Origin: Flavobacteriaceae bacterium
Lineage (GTDB): Bacteria > Bacteroidota > Bacteroidia > Flavobacteriales > Flavobacteriaceae
DNA length: 42,721 nt
Direction of reading: 5' to 3'
NCBI GenBank assembly: GCA_021647885.1
Contig: JAKITV010000018.1
Location: forward strand, 1-42,721
Position 1 is the stretch's first letter, and each line of letters opens with the position of its first letter. This document shows, piece by piece, positions 8,407-17,600 of the stretch. Under the pieces are notes generated by a model. That model searched no databases. It was not told where the DNA came from and saw only the letters and a program-made list of their open reading frames with translations. Made by a program: the position numbers and the translations under genes.

Positions 8407-9561
8407 ATGCTTTTTAGTGACATATTAGGTCAAGACCATATTAAAAACCATTTAACACAAAGTGCTGATAATGGTCGTATTCCTCATGCGCAACTTTTTG
8501 TTGGCCCTGAAGGCTGTGGTACATTGCCTATGGCTATTGCATATGCTCAATATGTTTTATGCAAAAATATGAATGGGGAGAACACTAATGCTAATGATGC
8601 TTGTAATCTAAAATTCAACAACCTTTCACATCCTGACTTACATTTTGCCTTTCCTGTTACAACAAACGATAAGGTTAAAAGCAAACCTGTTTCTAATTTC
8701 TTTTTAGAAGAGTGGAGACAACTGCTTAACCAACAACCTTATTGTAATTTGTTCGATTGGTATAAGCAACTTGGTGTAGATAATAAACAAGGGCAAATTG
8801 GTGTTGACGAAGCGCAAGAGATTGTAAAGTCCCTGTCTTTAAAATCTTATGAAGGTGGTTACAAGGTGATGCTTATTTGGATGGCTGAAAAAATGAATAT
8901 TGCTTGTGCCAACAAGCTATTAAAGCTTATTGAAGAACCTCCTAACAAAACTGTTTTTATTTTAATTGCTGAAGATGAAGAACAAATTATTAGTACAATT
9001 CGTTCTCGTTGCCAAGTTTTACATTTTTCGCCGTTAGCTGAAGAAACCATTAAAAATGCTTTAATAAAAAAATATGGGTTAGAGGTTTCTGTTGCTGCAA
9101 AAATAGCACATCAAGCCAATGGCAACTATAACAAAGCTTGCGATTTAGTGTATCAAGATTCTGAAGACTTACAATTTGAAGAGTGGTTTATATTTTGGAT
9201 TAGAAGTGCATTTAAAGCTAAAGGAAACAAAAGTGCAATTCATGATTTAATATCTTGGAGCGAAGAAATTGCAAAAACAGGTCGTGAAACACAAAAACAA
9301 TTTTTACACTTCTGTATCGATTTTTTTAGACAGGCTCTGTTATTGAATTATGGTGCAGATCAATTGGTTTATATGGAGATAAAGTCTAAAAAATTTAAGC
9401 TTGGTAACTTTGCGCCTTTTGTTAATAGCGCAAATATTTTAGAGATTAACGAAGAACTTCAAGATGCTATTTATCATATTGAACGCAATGGAAACTCCAA
9501 GATTATACTTACCGATTTGTCTATAAAACTAACTCGATTGCTTCATAAAAAAGTTGCCTAA
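8407..9561 (+). CDS. holB: DNA polymerase III subunit delta'
   Basis: 384 residues. The N-terminus MLFSDILGQDHIKNHL with PHAQLFVGPEGCGT is typical of delta', a clamp-loader subunit that helps load the sliding clamp during replication. The P-loop reads GPEGCGTLP, lacking the usual GK(T/S), in line with delta' being an AAA+ protein that does not hydrolyse ATP. The sensor/SRC-like segment STIRSRCQVLHF (about 197-208) is present. The lipid kinase gene follows after six bases, so the two are co-transcribed. Family assignment is secure; the gene name holB is by function. Confidence 0.92.
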   Translation: MLFSDILGQDHIKNHLTQSADNGRIPHAQLFVGPEGCGTLPMAIAYAQYVLCKNMNGENTNANDACNLKFNNLSHPDLHFAFPVTTNDKVKSKPVSNFFLEEWRQLLNQQPYCNLFDWYKQLGVDNKQGQIGVDEAQEIVKSLSLKSYEGGYKVMLIWMAEKMNIACANKLLKLIEEPPNKTVFILIAEDEEQIISTIRSRCQVLHFSPLAEETIKNALIKKYGLEVSVAAKIAHQANGNYNKACDLVYQDSEDLQFEEWFIFWIRSAFKAKGNKSAIHDLISWSEEIAKTGRETQKQFLHFCIDFFRQALLLNYGADQLVYMEIKSKKFKLGNFAPFVNSANILEINEELQDAIYHIERNGNSKIILTDLSIKLTRLLHKKVA

Positions 9562-9567
9562 CTATTT

Positions 9568-10491
9568 ATGGCGAACAAAAAATCATGGTTTGTTATAATC
9601 AATCCAACTTCTGGAAATGGATCTGGTAAAAAGAAATGGTCAAAAATTGAGCGGTTATTAAATACTTACGGATTTGATTTTGATTATGCTTTTACAATGC
9701 ACCAAAAACATAGTGTTGAAATTGTACAACAAGTTATAGATAAAGGATTTTTTAATATTATTAGCGTAGGTGGAGATGGTACGCTTCATAATATTGTTAA
9801 TGGCATTATGTTACAATCCAAAATGCCTTCAACAAATATAACTGTTGGTGTAATTCCTATTGGAACAGGAAACGATTGGATTAAAACCCATCATATTCCA
9901 AAGGATATTGAAAGTGCTATTCAAATTATTAAAAACGGAAAGGCTAAACTTCAAGATGTTGGCAAAATCGAATTATTAGACCAAAAAAAAGAATCTATTT
10001 ATTTTATAAATCTTGCAGGTGTAGGATTTGATGGTTATGTTGTAAGTCGAGTAGAAAAATATAAACGTTTTGGCGCTTTAGCTTATCTATTTGGCACTTT
10101 ATTCGGTTTGGTTTCCTTTAAAAATTTTAATTCTAAAGTTCGTATTAATTCTGAAAATATTTCAGGAAAAACATTAATGGTTTTAATCGGTTTGTGTGAA
10201 TATTCTGGTGGAGGAATGAAGCTTACAAAAAAACCAAATCCTTTTGATGGCTTTTTTGATGTGAGTGTTGCAAAAAATTTTAGTAAACTCGATATTTTAT
10301 TTAACGCCGTCAAGCTTTATAACGGCAAAATTGTTGATTTTAAAAAAGTAGTTCCTTTAATAGCAACTTCAATAAAGATTGAAATTCAAGAAGAGAAGCT
10401 TCCGTATATCCAAGCCGATGGAGAGTTGATAGGAAAAGGGGGTTTTAGAGCTTCAATAATACCAAAGAACTTTAGATTTTATTGCAAATAA
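9568..10491 (+). CDS. Diacylglycerol kinase family lipid kinase
   Basis: 307 residues. The DAGK catalytic domain is clear: NPTSGNGSGKKKW near the N-terminus, the nucleotide-binding VGGDGTLHNIVNG (about 73-85), and PIGTGNDW (about 107-114). The C-terminal YegS/DgkB-like beta domain ends in DGE-containing YIQADGELIG. It probably phosphorylates diacylglycerol or a related lipid at the inner face of the membrane to recycle it into phospholipid synthesis; the exact substrate cannot be read from sequence. It lies six bases after the delta' gene. Confidence 0.92.
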   Translation: MANKKSWFVIINPTSGNGSGKKKWSKIERLLNTYGFDFDYAFTMHQKHSVEIVQQVIDKGFFNIISVGGDGTLHNIVNGIMLQSKMPSTNITVGVIPIGTGNDWIKTHHIPKDIESAIQIIKNGKAKLQDVGKIELLDQKKESIYFINLAGVGFDGYVVSRVEKYKRFGALAYLFGTLFGLVSFKNFNSKVRINSENISGKTLMVLIGLCEYSGGGMKLTKKPNPFDGFFDVSVAKNFSKLDILFNAVKLYNGKIVDFKKVVPLIATSIKIEIQEEKLPYIQADGELIGKGGFRASIIPKNFRFYCK

Positions 10492-10545
10492 AAACCAAGA
10501 AATAACTGTCTGCCTTTAAAATTCTAAAATTTAAATGAATGATGC

Positions 10546-11061
10546 TTAATTCTTTTTGTAAGCCGTATTTAACAAATCTAAAAGAGTTTGAGTGAGATCG
10601 CTTTCTTCTTTTCCAAACATTACACTTCCGCCTTCATTGCTCCCTAAAATATAAGAATATCCATTTTTGGCTCCGTAATCTTTTACAAAGTCTTTTATTT
10701 TCTTAATGAGCGAGTCATTTTGTGATTGGCTTTCTTGAGCGATTTGCTGTTGTTCAAATTGAAGGCGTTGAGATAAAATTTGTTCTTTTTGTTGCAATTC
10801 TTGTGATAGCTTTTGAATATTAGCTTGAGACATTCCTTTGGCTTTAATTTCTGCCTCATTAACGTCTAATCGAAAAACTTTACGTAAACTATCTGTTCTT
10901 TTTTGAAATGCGGTTACTTTAACTTTCAGTTTTTCTTCAATATCTTTCTTCTCTTGGTACTCATTTATCAGTTTCGAATTGTCAACATAACCGATTTTTT
11001 CTGTTTGTTGGCAAGACGCAAAAATTAAAATTGCGAAAACAGCATAAAATATATTCTTCAT
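10546..11061 (-). CDS. OmpH/Skp family periplasmic chaperone-like lipoprotein
   Basis: 171 residues from the ATG at 11061. An upstream ATG at 11115 keeps the frame, but the downstream Met begins a proper signal peptide, MKNIFYAVFAILIFASC, with a lipobox cysteine, and a -7 box lies inside the extension. The mature part starts KIGYVDNSKLINEY, as in OmpH/Skp proteins, followed by a long Q/E/K-rich coiled coil (about 35-120). Skp-type chaperones hold unfolded outer-membrane proteins in the periplasm. The lipid anchor differs from classical soluble Skp. It converges with the lipid kinase gene. Confidence 0.88.
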   Translation of the reverse strand: MKNIFYAVFAILIFASCQQTEKIGYVDNSKLINEYQEKKDIEEKLKVKVTAFQKRTDSLRKVFRLDVNEAEIKAKGMSQANIQKLSQELQQKEQILSQRLQFEQQQIAQESQSQNDSLIKKIKDFVKDYGAKNGYSYILGSNEGGSVMFGKEESDLTQTLLDLLNTAYKKN

Positions 11062-11081
11062 TGTTATAAATTTTGTTTCAG

Positions 11082-11089
11082 CAAAAATA
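11082..11089 (-). promoter_or_regulatory. -7 box upstream of the OmpH-like gene
   Basis: Minus-strand TATTTTTG matches TAnnTTTG and lies 21 nt before the ATG at 11061, supporting that start over the ATG at 11115. No -33 element was evident. Confidence 0.4.
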
Positions 11090-11286
11090 TAAAAGTAAAC
11101 TGTTTTTAAAGGCATAAGTTTCTGAGAATCCTAACAATAAAATATACTTATGGTTACCGCAACAAGCAATCAGTTTTATTTATTGTTACTCAATGAAAAT
11201 AAAGCGATTATAACGACTATGTTTTTAAAGCTGCTATATTTGTCTTAAGTGCGACAATCATGAAACAGAAGGCCTTAAAATTAGCT

Positions 11287-12138
11287 TTAGCCATTTTTCA
11301 CACAATAAATTAAAGACGAATACTCCGTTGACTGTTTTGCTTTAAAATTCGAAAGCCATCCAACCCTAAACGCATTAAAAATATTCATCCAACCCGATTT
11401 ATATTTTTCCGAAAGTAAGCTCACATAAAAAGAATCAAATTTCATAGGCAATGTTTTAACAACTTTCATTTGCTGGTTTGTAACTAATTTTGAAATAGCT
11501 GTTTGCGAAAAATGCCAAAAGTGTCTTGGCACATCATAAGCTGCCCAAAATTCTTTATAATATTTTGCATCGTAACTTTTATAATTTGGGACAGCAATAA
11601 TTAAAGTTCCGTTTGGTTTTAAAAGTGATTTTATAATTGAAATGTGTTCTTCTAATTTTGGTAAGTGCTCTAACACATGCCACAGCGTAATAACATCAAA
11701 ACTCTTTTGCTTAAATTTTAAAAGCTGTTCTGTTTCAAAAACAGAATTATTTGTTTTATGGTTTGCAATAGCTCTTGCGCTTTCATTTGGCTCTATCCCA
11801 GAAACTGTCCATTTGTTTTGTTGAGCTATTTGTAAAAAATCTCCTGTACCACAACCAATATCCAATATTTTTTTTTCTGTTGAAGAGAATGAATTAATGA
11901 GTTTTAATTTCTTCTTTAAAGAAATCTTTCTAACTAAATGGTAAACCTTTTCAAACAGATTTCTCTGTGTGTCTGTATGGGAAATGTAATCTTCACTTTT
12001 ATAATATTGCGGTAATTGCTCTAAAGATGGTTGCGGAAAAGTTTGGAGCATATCGAATTCTTTATTATACAACAATTGAAATTCTTCGCCTGAAACTGAA
12101 TGATCCCTTACTGTTATATATGTGCTTTTTTTATTCAT
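11287..12138 (-). CDS. Class I SAM-dependent methyltransferase
   Basis: 283 residues. The SAM-binding motif I, KILDIGCGTGDFLQIAQ, lies at about 90-106, followed by the acidic motif II (SGIEPNE), and DVITLWHVLEHLPKLEEHI at about 155-173, typical of the Methyltransf_11/23 group. There is no signal peptide or membrane segment. The substrate cannot be told; the N-terminal part (FDMLQTFPQPSLEQLPQYYKSEDYISH) is common to flavobacterial members often found near mnmG. A CCCGATA palindrome and a parS-like site separate it from mnmG. Confidence 0.88.
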   Translation of the reverse strand: MNKKSTYITVRDHSVSGEEFQLLYNKEFDMLQTFPQPSLEQLPQYYKSEDYISHTDTQRNLFEKVYHLVRKISLKKKLKLINSFSSTEKKILDIGCGTGDFLQIAQQNKWTVSGIEPNESARAIANHKTNNSVFETEQLLKFKQKSFDVITLWHVLEHLPKLEEHISIIKSLLKPNGTLIIAVPNYKSYDAKYYKEFWAAYDVPRHFWHFSQTAISKLVTNQQMKVVKTLPMKFDSFYVSLLSEKYKSGWMNIFNAFRVGWLSNFKAKQSTEYSSLIYCVKNG

Positions 12139-12154
12139 TTAAAAATAGATTCCT

Positions 12155-12172
12155 TCCCGATAGCTATCGGGA
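12155..12172. repeat. TCCCGATA palindrome, copy 1
   Basis: TCCCGATAGCTATCGGGA is an 18-bp perfect palindrome between the methyltransferase start and mnmG. A near-identical copy is at 20899-20916. It can form a hairpin in RNA from either strand but lacks a clear U-run. Confidence 0.75.
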
Positions 12173-12206
12173 TTCGCAGAAGTAGCAAAATTCTAAAATT
12201 TAGTTA

Positions 12207-12226
12207 TTTGTTCCACGTGGAACAAA
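12207..12226. promoter_or_regulatory. parS-like site downstream of mnmG
   Basis: TTTGTTCCACGTGGAACAAA is a perfect 20-bp palindrome. Its inner 16 bases (12209-12224) fit the known bacterial parS consensus TGTTnCACGTGnAACA exactly. parS is the nucleation site for ParB in chromosome segregation. No parAB genes are in the window. Confidence 0.8.
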
Positions 12227-12231
12227 CCACA

Positions 12232-14103
12232 CTATCTTCCCATATAAACTAATAAAACCGAAATATCGTTTGGAGATACTCCGCTAATTCTTGAAGCTTG
12301 AGAAATAGTCGTGGGTTGAATTTTTTTAAGTTTTTCTCTTGCCTCAAAACTCATAGATTTAATTTTAGAATAATCATAATTGGAAGGGATTTTAATATTT
12401 TCCAATCGATTTAACTTATCAGCATTGTTCTTTTCTTTCTCAATATATCCAGAATATTTTACTTGAATTTCCGTTTGCTCAATTACCTCGTTGTCTAAAA
12501 CATGTTCTTGAATATAGGCTTCTACTTTTTCAAATTTACGTACATCATTAATTGTAATATTTGGTCTGGAAAACAACTTGAACATTTTGTCTGACTGTTT
12601 TACCAAAGACGAACCTTTAGATTCTAAAACAGGGTTTGCTTCTTCTGGTTTTACACTTGTTTCTTTAAAAAACTGCACAAACTTCTCTGCTTGATTATGC
12701 TTTTCCTCCATTCTTTTTAAACGCTTTTCGCTAGCTAATCCTAATTTATATCCTTTAGGTGTTAATCTGAAATCAGCATTATCTTGTCGCAATAATGTTC
12801 TATATTCCGCTCTGGATGTAAACATTCTATAAGGTTCTTCTGTGCCTTTTGTTATTAAATCATCGATTAAGACACCTATATAAGCTTCGTCTCTTTTTAA
12901 AGTGAATGCATCTTTCTCTTTAATTTTTAAACTTGCATTAATACCAGCCATCAAGCCTTGAGAAGCCGCTTCTTCATAACCTGTTGTGCCATTAATTTGT
13001 CCAGCAAAATAAAGACCATCTACTAATTTAGTTTCCAAAGTGTATTTTAATTGTGTAGGCGGAAAATAATCGTACTCTATAGCATATCCTGGTCTGAAAA
13101 ATTTTACGTTTTCAAAACCAACCACAGATCGTAATGCTTTAAACTGAACATCTTCTGGAAGTGAGGTTGAAAAACCATTTACATAAACCTCAACCGTGTT
13201 CCAGCCTTCTGGTTCTATAAAAAGTTGATGCCTTTCCTTATCTGCAAAACGATTAATCTTATCTTCTATTGAAGGACAATATCGTGGTCCAACACTTTGT
13301 ATTCTGCCATTAAACATTGGTGAGCGATCAAAACCTTCTCGAAGCAAATCGTGTACTGCAGGACTTGTGTAAGTCATGTGACAAGAACGTTGATTTTCTA
13401 AAGGCTTCGTGATATCTAAATACGAGAATTTTTCAGGGTTTTCGTCACCTGGTTGTTCAATCATTTTAGAATAATCCAAAGAACGTCCATCAACTCTTGG
13501 CGGAGTTCCTGTTTTCATCCTTCCAGAATCAAAACCTAAACCTGTAAGTTGTTCTGTAATTCCTGTTGCTGCTCTTTCGCCTGCGCGTCCTCCACCAAAA
13601 TTTTTGTCTCCAATATGAATTAAACCGTTTAAAAATGTTCCGTTTGTAAGAATTACAGATTTTGCTTTTACTTCAATTCCTAAGGCTGTTTTTATACCAA
13701 CAACTTTGTGGCTTTCAATCAACAATCCAGAAACCATATCCTGATAGAAATCAAGATCTTTTGTTCGCTCCAAAAGCAAACGCCAATCTTCAGCAAAACG
13801 CATTCTGTCGCTCTGCACTCTAGGGCTCCACATTGCTGGTCCTTTAGATTTATTCAACATTTTAAACTGAATAGCAGACGTATCGCTAACAATGCCACTA
13901 TAACCTCCAAGCGCATCAATCTCGCGCACAATTTGCCCTTTTGCAATTCCTCCCATTGCGGGATTACAAGACATTTGTGCAATATTTTGTAAGCTCATAG
14001 TTATAAGCAGGGTTTTGCTTCCCATGTTCGCAGCTGCGGCAGCGGCTTCGCTTCCTGCGTGACCTCCTCCAACAACTATTACATCATAAACTTGGTTAAA
14101 CAT
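12232..14103 (-). CDS. mnmG: tRNA uridine-34 5-carboxymethylaminomethyl enzyme MnmG (GidA)
   Basis: 623 residues, the family norm. With MnmE it installs the cmnm5/nm5 group at U34 of certain tRNAs, using FAD, NADH and methylene-THF. The FAD-binding VVGGGHAGSEAA is at about 10-21, followed by MSCNPAMGGIAKGQIVREID, KTGTPPRVDGRS and the PGYAIEYDYFPPTQL stretch, all hallmark MnmG segments. The C-terminal helical domain ends in SRISGVSPNDISVLLVYMGR. parS-like sites flank the gene on both sides. It has a TATATTTG box about 120 nt upstream, so it may be transcribed apart from ybeY. Confidence 0.97.
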   Translation of the reverse strand: MFNQVYDVIVVGGGHAGSEAAAAAANMGSKTLLITMSLQNIAQMSCNPAMGGIAKGQIVREIDALGGYSGIVSDTSAIQFKMLNKSKGPAMWSPRVQSDRMRFAEDWRLLLERTKDLDFYQDMVSGLLIESHKVVGIKTALGIEVKAKSVILTNGTFLNGLIHIGDKNFGGGRAGERAATGITEQLTGLGFDSGRMKTGTPPRVDGRSLDYSKMIEQPGDENPEKFSYLDITKPLENQRSCHMTYTSPAVHDLLREGFDRSPMFNGRIQSVGPRYCPSIEDKINRFADKERHQLFIEPEGWNTVEVYVNGFSTSLPEDVQFKALRSVVGFENVKFFRPGYAIEYDYFPPTQLKYTLETKLVDGLYFAGQINGTTGYEEAASQGLMAGINASLKIKEKDAFTLKRDEAYIGVLIDDLITKGTEEPYRMFTSRAEYRTLLRQDNADFRLTPKGYKLGLASEKRLKRMEEKHNQAEKFVQFFKETSVKPEEANPVLESKGSSLVKQSDKMFKLFSRPNITINDVRKFEKVEAYIQEHVLDNEVIEQTEIQVKYSGYIEKEKNNADKLNRLENIKIPSNYDYSKIKSMSFEAREKLKKIQPTTISQASRISGVSPNDISVLLVYMGR

Positions 14104-14146
14104 TTTGTTTCATTTATTAAGATTCCCGCTTAAGGAAGAATCAAAT

Positions 14147-14162
14147 TGTTTCACGTGGAACA
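14147..14162. promoter_or_regulatory. parS-like site upstream of mnmG
   Basis: TGTTTCACGTGGAACA fits TGTTnCACGTGnAACA; the only break in symmetry is the T/G pair at the variable n position. It lies 44 nt before the mnmG ATG, within the predicted leader. It is about 1.9 kb from the second site at 12209-12224. Confidence 0.8.
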
Positions 14163-14196
14163 ATTTATTGTTTTTGATTTGGGTTTATAATTTAAA

Positions 14197-14217
14197 GTTT
14201 CCCACCTTCGCGGAAAC
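14197..14217. repeat. TTTCC-CCTTC-GGAAA hairpin repeat, copy in the mnmG leader
   Basis: GTTTCC (14197-14202) and GGAAAC (14212-14217) enclose CACCTTCGC. This is an imperfect member of the hairpin family also seen at 18007, 18143, 25191 and 29610. Confidence 0.55.
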
Positions 14218-14222
14218 AGGTG

Positions 14223-14230
14223 CAAATATA
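14223..14230 (-). promoter_or_regulatory. -7 box upstream of mnmG
   Basis: Minus-strand TATATTTG is an exact TAnnTTTG match just after the ybeY stop. A transcript from here would carry the hairpin repeat and the parS-like site in its leader. No -33 TTG was seen. Confidence 0.4.
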
Positions 14231-14247
14231 CGCTGATTTACTAAATA

Positions 14248-14658
14248 TTAATTTATTTGATTTATGTAGAAATTCTCTTTGCTTCGCATGATTTTAACGT
14301 CGGCTTCGGTTTTATCTTTATAGCCACAATAATGCAAAACACCGTGAACCATAACCCTTTGTAATTCATCTTGAAAAGATACATTGAATTTTTTAGCATT
14401 CTCTTTCACGCGTTCAATAGAAATAAATATATCTCCATGTAGGATTTTTCCTATGGAGTTGTCAAAGCTAATAATATCTGTTAGTGTGTTGTGGTTAAGA
14501 AATTCAATATTTAATTTAAGTAAATAGTCATCATCGCAAAACACATAATTAATGTCGCCTTCTTTAAATTTTTCAGAGCTTATAACACTTGAAATCCAAT
14601 TTGAAATTTCTTTCCCATTATCTAATTCGAATTGTGTTTCGTAATTAAAGCTAATCAT
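14248..14658 (-). CDS. ybeY: Endoribonuclease YbeY (rRNA maturation)
   Basis: 136 residues. YbeY is a zinc-dependent RNase needed for 16S rRNA 3'-end maturation and ribosome quality control. Family features are the TDIISFD segment (about 60-66), HGDIFIS, and the metal site HGVLHYCGYKD. In the usual motif H-x3-H-x5-H the third ligand is His; here it is Asp115 (H105, H109, D115). I recall this as common in Bacteroidota, so it is probably functional. Its first eight bases overlap the end of the upstream DUF4175 gene, so they are translationally linked. Confidence 0.93.
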   Translation of the reverse strand: MISFNYETQFELDNGKEISNWISSVISSEKFKEGDINYVFCDDDYLLKLNIEFLNHNTLTDIISFDNSIGKILHGDIFISIERVKENAKKFNVSFQDELQRVMVHGVLHYCGYKDKTEADVKIMRSKENFYINQIN

Positions 14659-17600
14659 TCTTTTTTTTAAAATAATCCTGTACTTTCTTTTTATATGTTT
14701 GCCGCAAAGGTAATGCTTGTCTGTTTAATATTTCGGTAGTAGTAAAATATTGTTTAGCATTATTTAATTGATTATTGGATGTGTTATTAAACTGATTCTG
14801 GTTAGTTTTAGCAATTCTTTTATCATCTTCCCCTTGTTGAAATGCTGCGTTTTCCAGCTTTAATAATTGATGCTGCAAGGCTATCATTTTTTGTAAAGTT
14901 CGATTAGTAAAGCCCTTATTAAGCAGGTCTTGCTCTATATTTTCCATTTGCTTTAATAAATTACCTCCAACTCCATCTTTGCCTTCCTTGCCTAATTTAT
15001 CTTCCAGAGCTTGTCGAAGTTGTTGCTGTTGTTGGTAGATTCGAAACAATTCGCCATTTAATTCTTCATTGTTTTCGTCTCCATCTCCTTGCTGTCGTTT
15101 ACCTTCTTGCCCTTCTTTTTCCTCTTCTCCATCTTTATTTTTCTTACCTTCTTCACTCTTTTTCATCCCTTCTTCCATTTCTTTATTCAACTGCTCTTGG
15201 CTCATAATAATGTCTGGCAATTGCATGTCGCCTTGCCCTTGTCCGGGACTCGGATTCATTTGAGATTCTAAATTATCCAGCATATCACTTAAAAAACTAG
15301 CTAAAGTATTCGCAGCTGTTACAGTATATTGTTGAGCAGCTACGCCTTGATATAATCTGTTTTCTGCTAGTTGCTCTAAAGATTTATCAATATTAAAAAA
15401 CGCTTCGGTAATCTCTTTGTTGATTTTTTCGGAAATCATTGGCTGTCTTAAAGACAACGCAAAAAGGCTATCATCAACATGTTCAAAATGCTCTTTTAGC
15501 CCTTGTTGGTCACGTAAATACTTTGCATACTCGTTATGATTAATCTGGATGCTTTTAAACTGATTCATTAAATCTTCTTGTTCAAAAGAAAACAAAACCA
15601 AATTATCGAGAATTTGTCTCAACATATCAATATCTTCCGATATTTGCTCACCAGAACCGCTCATCATTGATTGCTGCATTTTCTGACTCATTTGCATCAT
15701 CTTTTGTGCTGCCTTTTTTTGGTTCTTTTTTGCATTATTTTGCTTTTGTTCTTGCTCTTCTGGATTTGTGCTTTGCTCTTTCTTTTCTAGATTGTCGCTT
15801 GCCTCCTGCTGTTCCTTTTTAATATCCTCTTCTCCCTTTTTATCTTGAGGCACATCTAAGGGCTCTCTTAATTTTTGATTCTCTTTTTGAAGCTCTTCCA
15901 TTTCTTTTTGAAAGTCTTCAAATTTCTCGTTTAAAGTATCCTGATTTTCTTTGGTATTATTTTCTTTGTTCTCATTAGAAAGGTCTTCTTGCTCTTTAGC
16001 CTGTTCCTCTAATTCGTTTTTTAATTTTTCCAATTTCTTAGATACATAATATCGTTTAGTCAATTCAAGCAATTGCTCAAGACTACGTTTTTTGTTTTTG
16101 TTTTGTTTTGAAAGTTCTTCAAGTTTTTGTGTCAGTTTCTCTTTTTGAAGTTTCTCTGCTAGTTTTTGAAGTTCTTCCAGCAACTTTTCGTCTTTTTCCA
16201 GTTGTTCTTGATTTTCCTCTAAACGCTGTTTTAAATCTTCTTTAAACTGGTCTTTTTCTTCGTTTTGAAATTCATCTAAATTATCTTTTAATTTCTTATT
16301 GAAATTCTTCATCATTTCATCCTGCTGCTTCTGCCGTTTTAAAAAGTTTTCAAATTTCTTTTTATCGTTAAAATTCAATTCGGATTTTTCTTTTTGGGTT
16401 TTTGACAATTCTTTAAGCTCCTTTTCTTGCTCTGCAAACTTCTCTAAGGACTTGCTTAAATCTTCTATCGTCTCGCTCTGCTCTTTTAGTTGCTTTTGTT
16501 CTTTTTCGTCTTGTGTTAATTTTCTATAACTAAACACATTGCTCTTTGTGCTTTTATAATTATTCAAAGCATCATTATCAAAAACTTCAAAATATAAATC
16601 ATAACTAATCCCTTCAATAAGATTTAACTGATTTGGAAAAATACTTAAGAACTCATCAAAATTAGAAGTCGAAATAGGGATTGCTTCTTTCATTTTCTCT
16701 TTTTCATTATCTGAAGAATAATACACGAGCTGAAGTTTGCTCAATCCATAATCATCACTTACTTGTCCGTAAAAATAAAGGGTTTGATGGTCTAAAGAAT
16801 CCAATTCCATTTGAAGATTTAATTCTGGATATTCGTCCTTTATAACATATATCGAAAATGCTAAACTTTCGTAGTCTTTAAGATTAGAATTGCTTGTATT
16901 AAGACTATAATCCAAAGTGCTGTTAAGACGTTTTGAGGCCTGAAAATTCCCTTGTTTATCAGAAGAAAATCCTAGAGTGTCTTTTGAGTACAGGCTAACT
17001 ACATCTGTAGATTTTGTTTTAAGCTTCCATGTTACTTTTGTGCCTTGAGGCACAATTGCGTTTCCTGTGTTTTTTAGTGTTTCATCCTTCCTTAAAGTGT
17101 GCGACGGATAGTCTAAAAGCATATCAAAACTCAATAACGTTGGAGCTTTTATAACTTCAATTTGATATGCTTTTGAGGTTACATTATTTGCAAGCAACTT
17201 AAAATTAATATCGTTTTTTAGTTGTGAAAACACATATTCAAACTCTCCAGGTTTGCGCTGCTTTAAATAATAGGTTTCGTTATTATAGGTGATTTGTGCA
17301 CTCTCAGGAATCAGTTCGCCTTCGGTGGTGATTATAAGTTTAAGATCTTTGTTTTCAACAACTTGTAAATTATTGTTGATCACAAAAAATTGAAAAGGAG
17401 CAGGTGGTTCATAAGCAATTTGATAATTTACAATCCGATTATAACTATCGCTGAACAAATTAAAGTTTCCAGTAAATAAAGACAGCAATAAAATGCAAAT
17501 AGGAATAGCTGCGTATTTTAAATATCTAATATTACTCTTAAAATTGATTGCTAATTTAAACGGAATTGGTTTTAGCGCAATAGCTTTTTGTTCTATACTT

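Noticed and set aside
13708-13992. A 94-codon plus-strand frame opposite mnmG
   Set aside because: It is antisense to the highly conserved N-terminal part of MnmG, whose codon constraints explain the open frame.
15069-15271. Plus-strand open frames of about 60 codons opposite the DUF4175 coiled coil
   Set aside because: They are low-complexity S/F/P-rich antisense products of E/K/Q-rich codons, with no promoter or family features.
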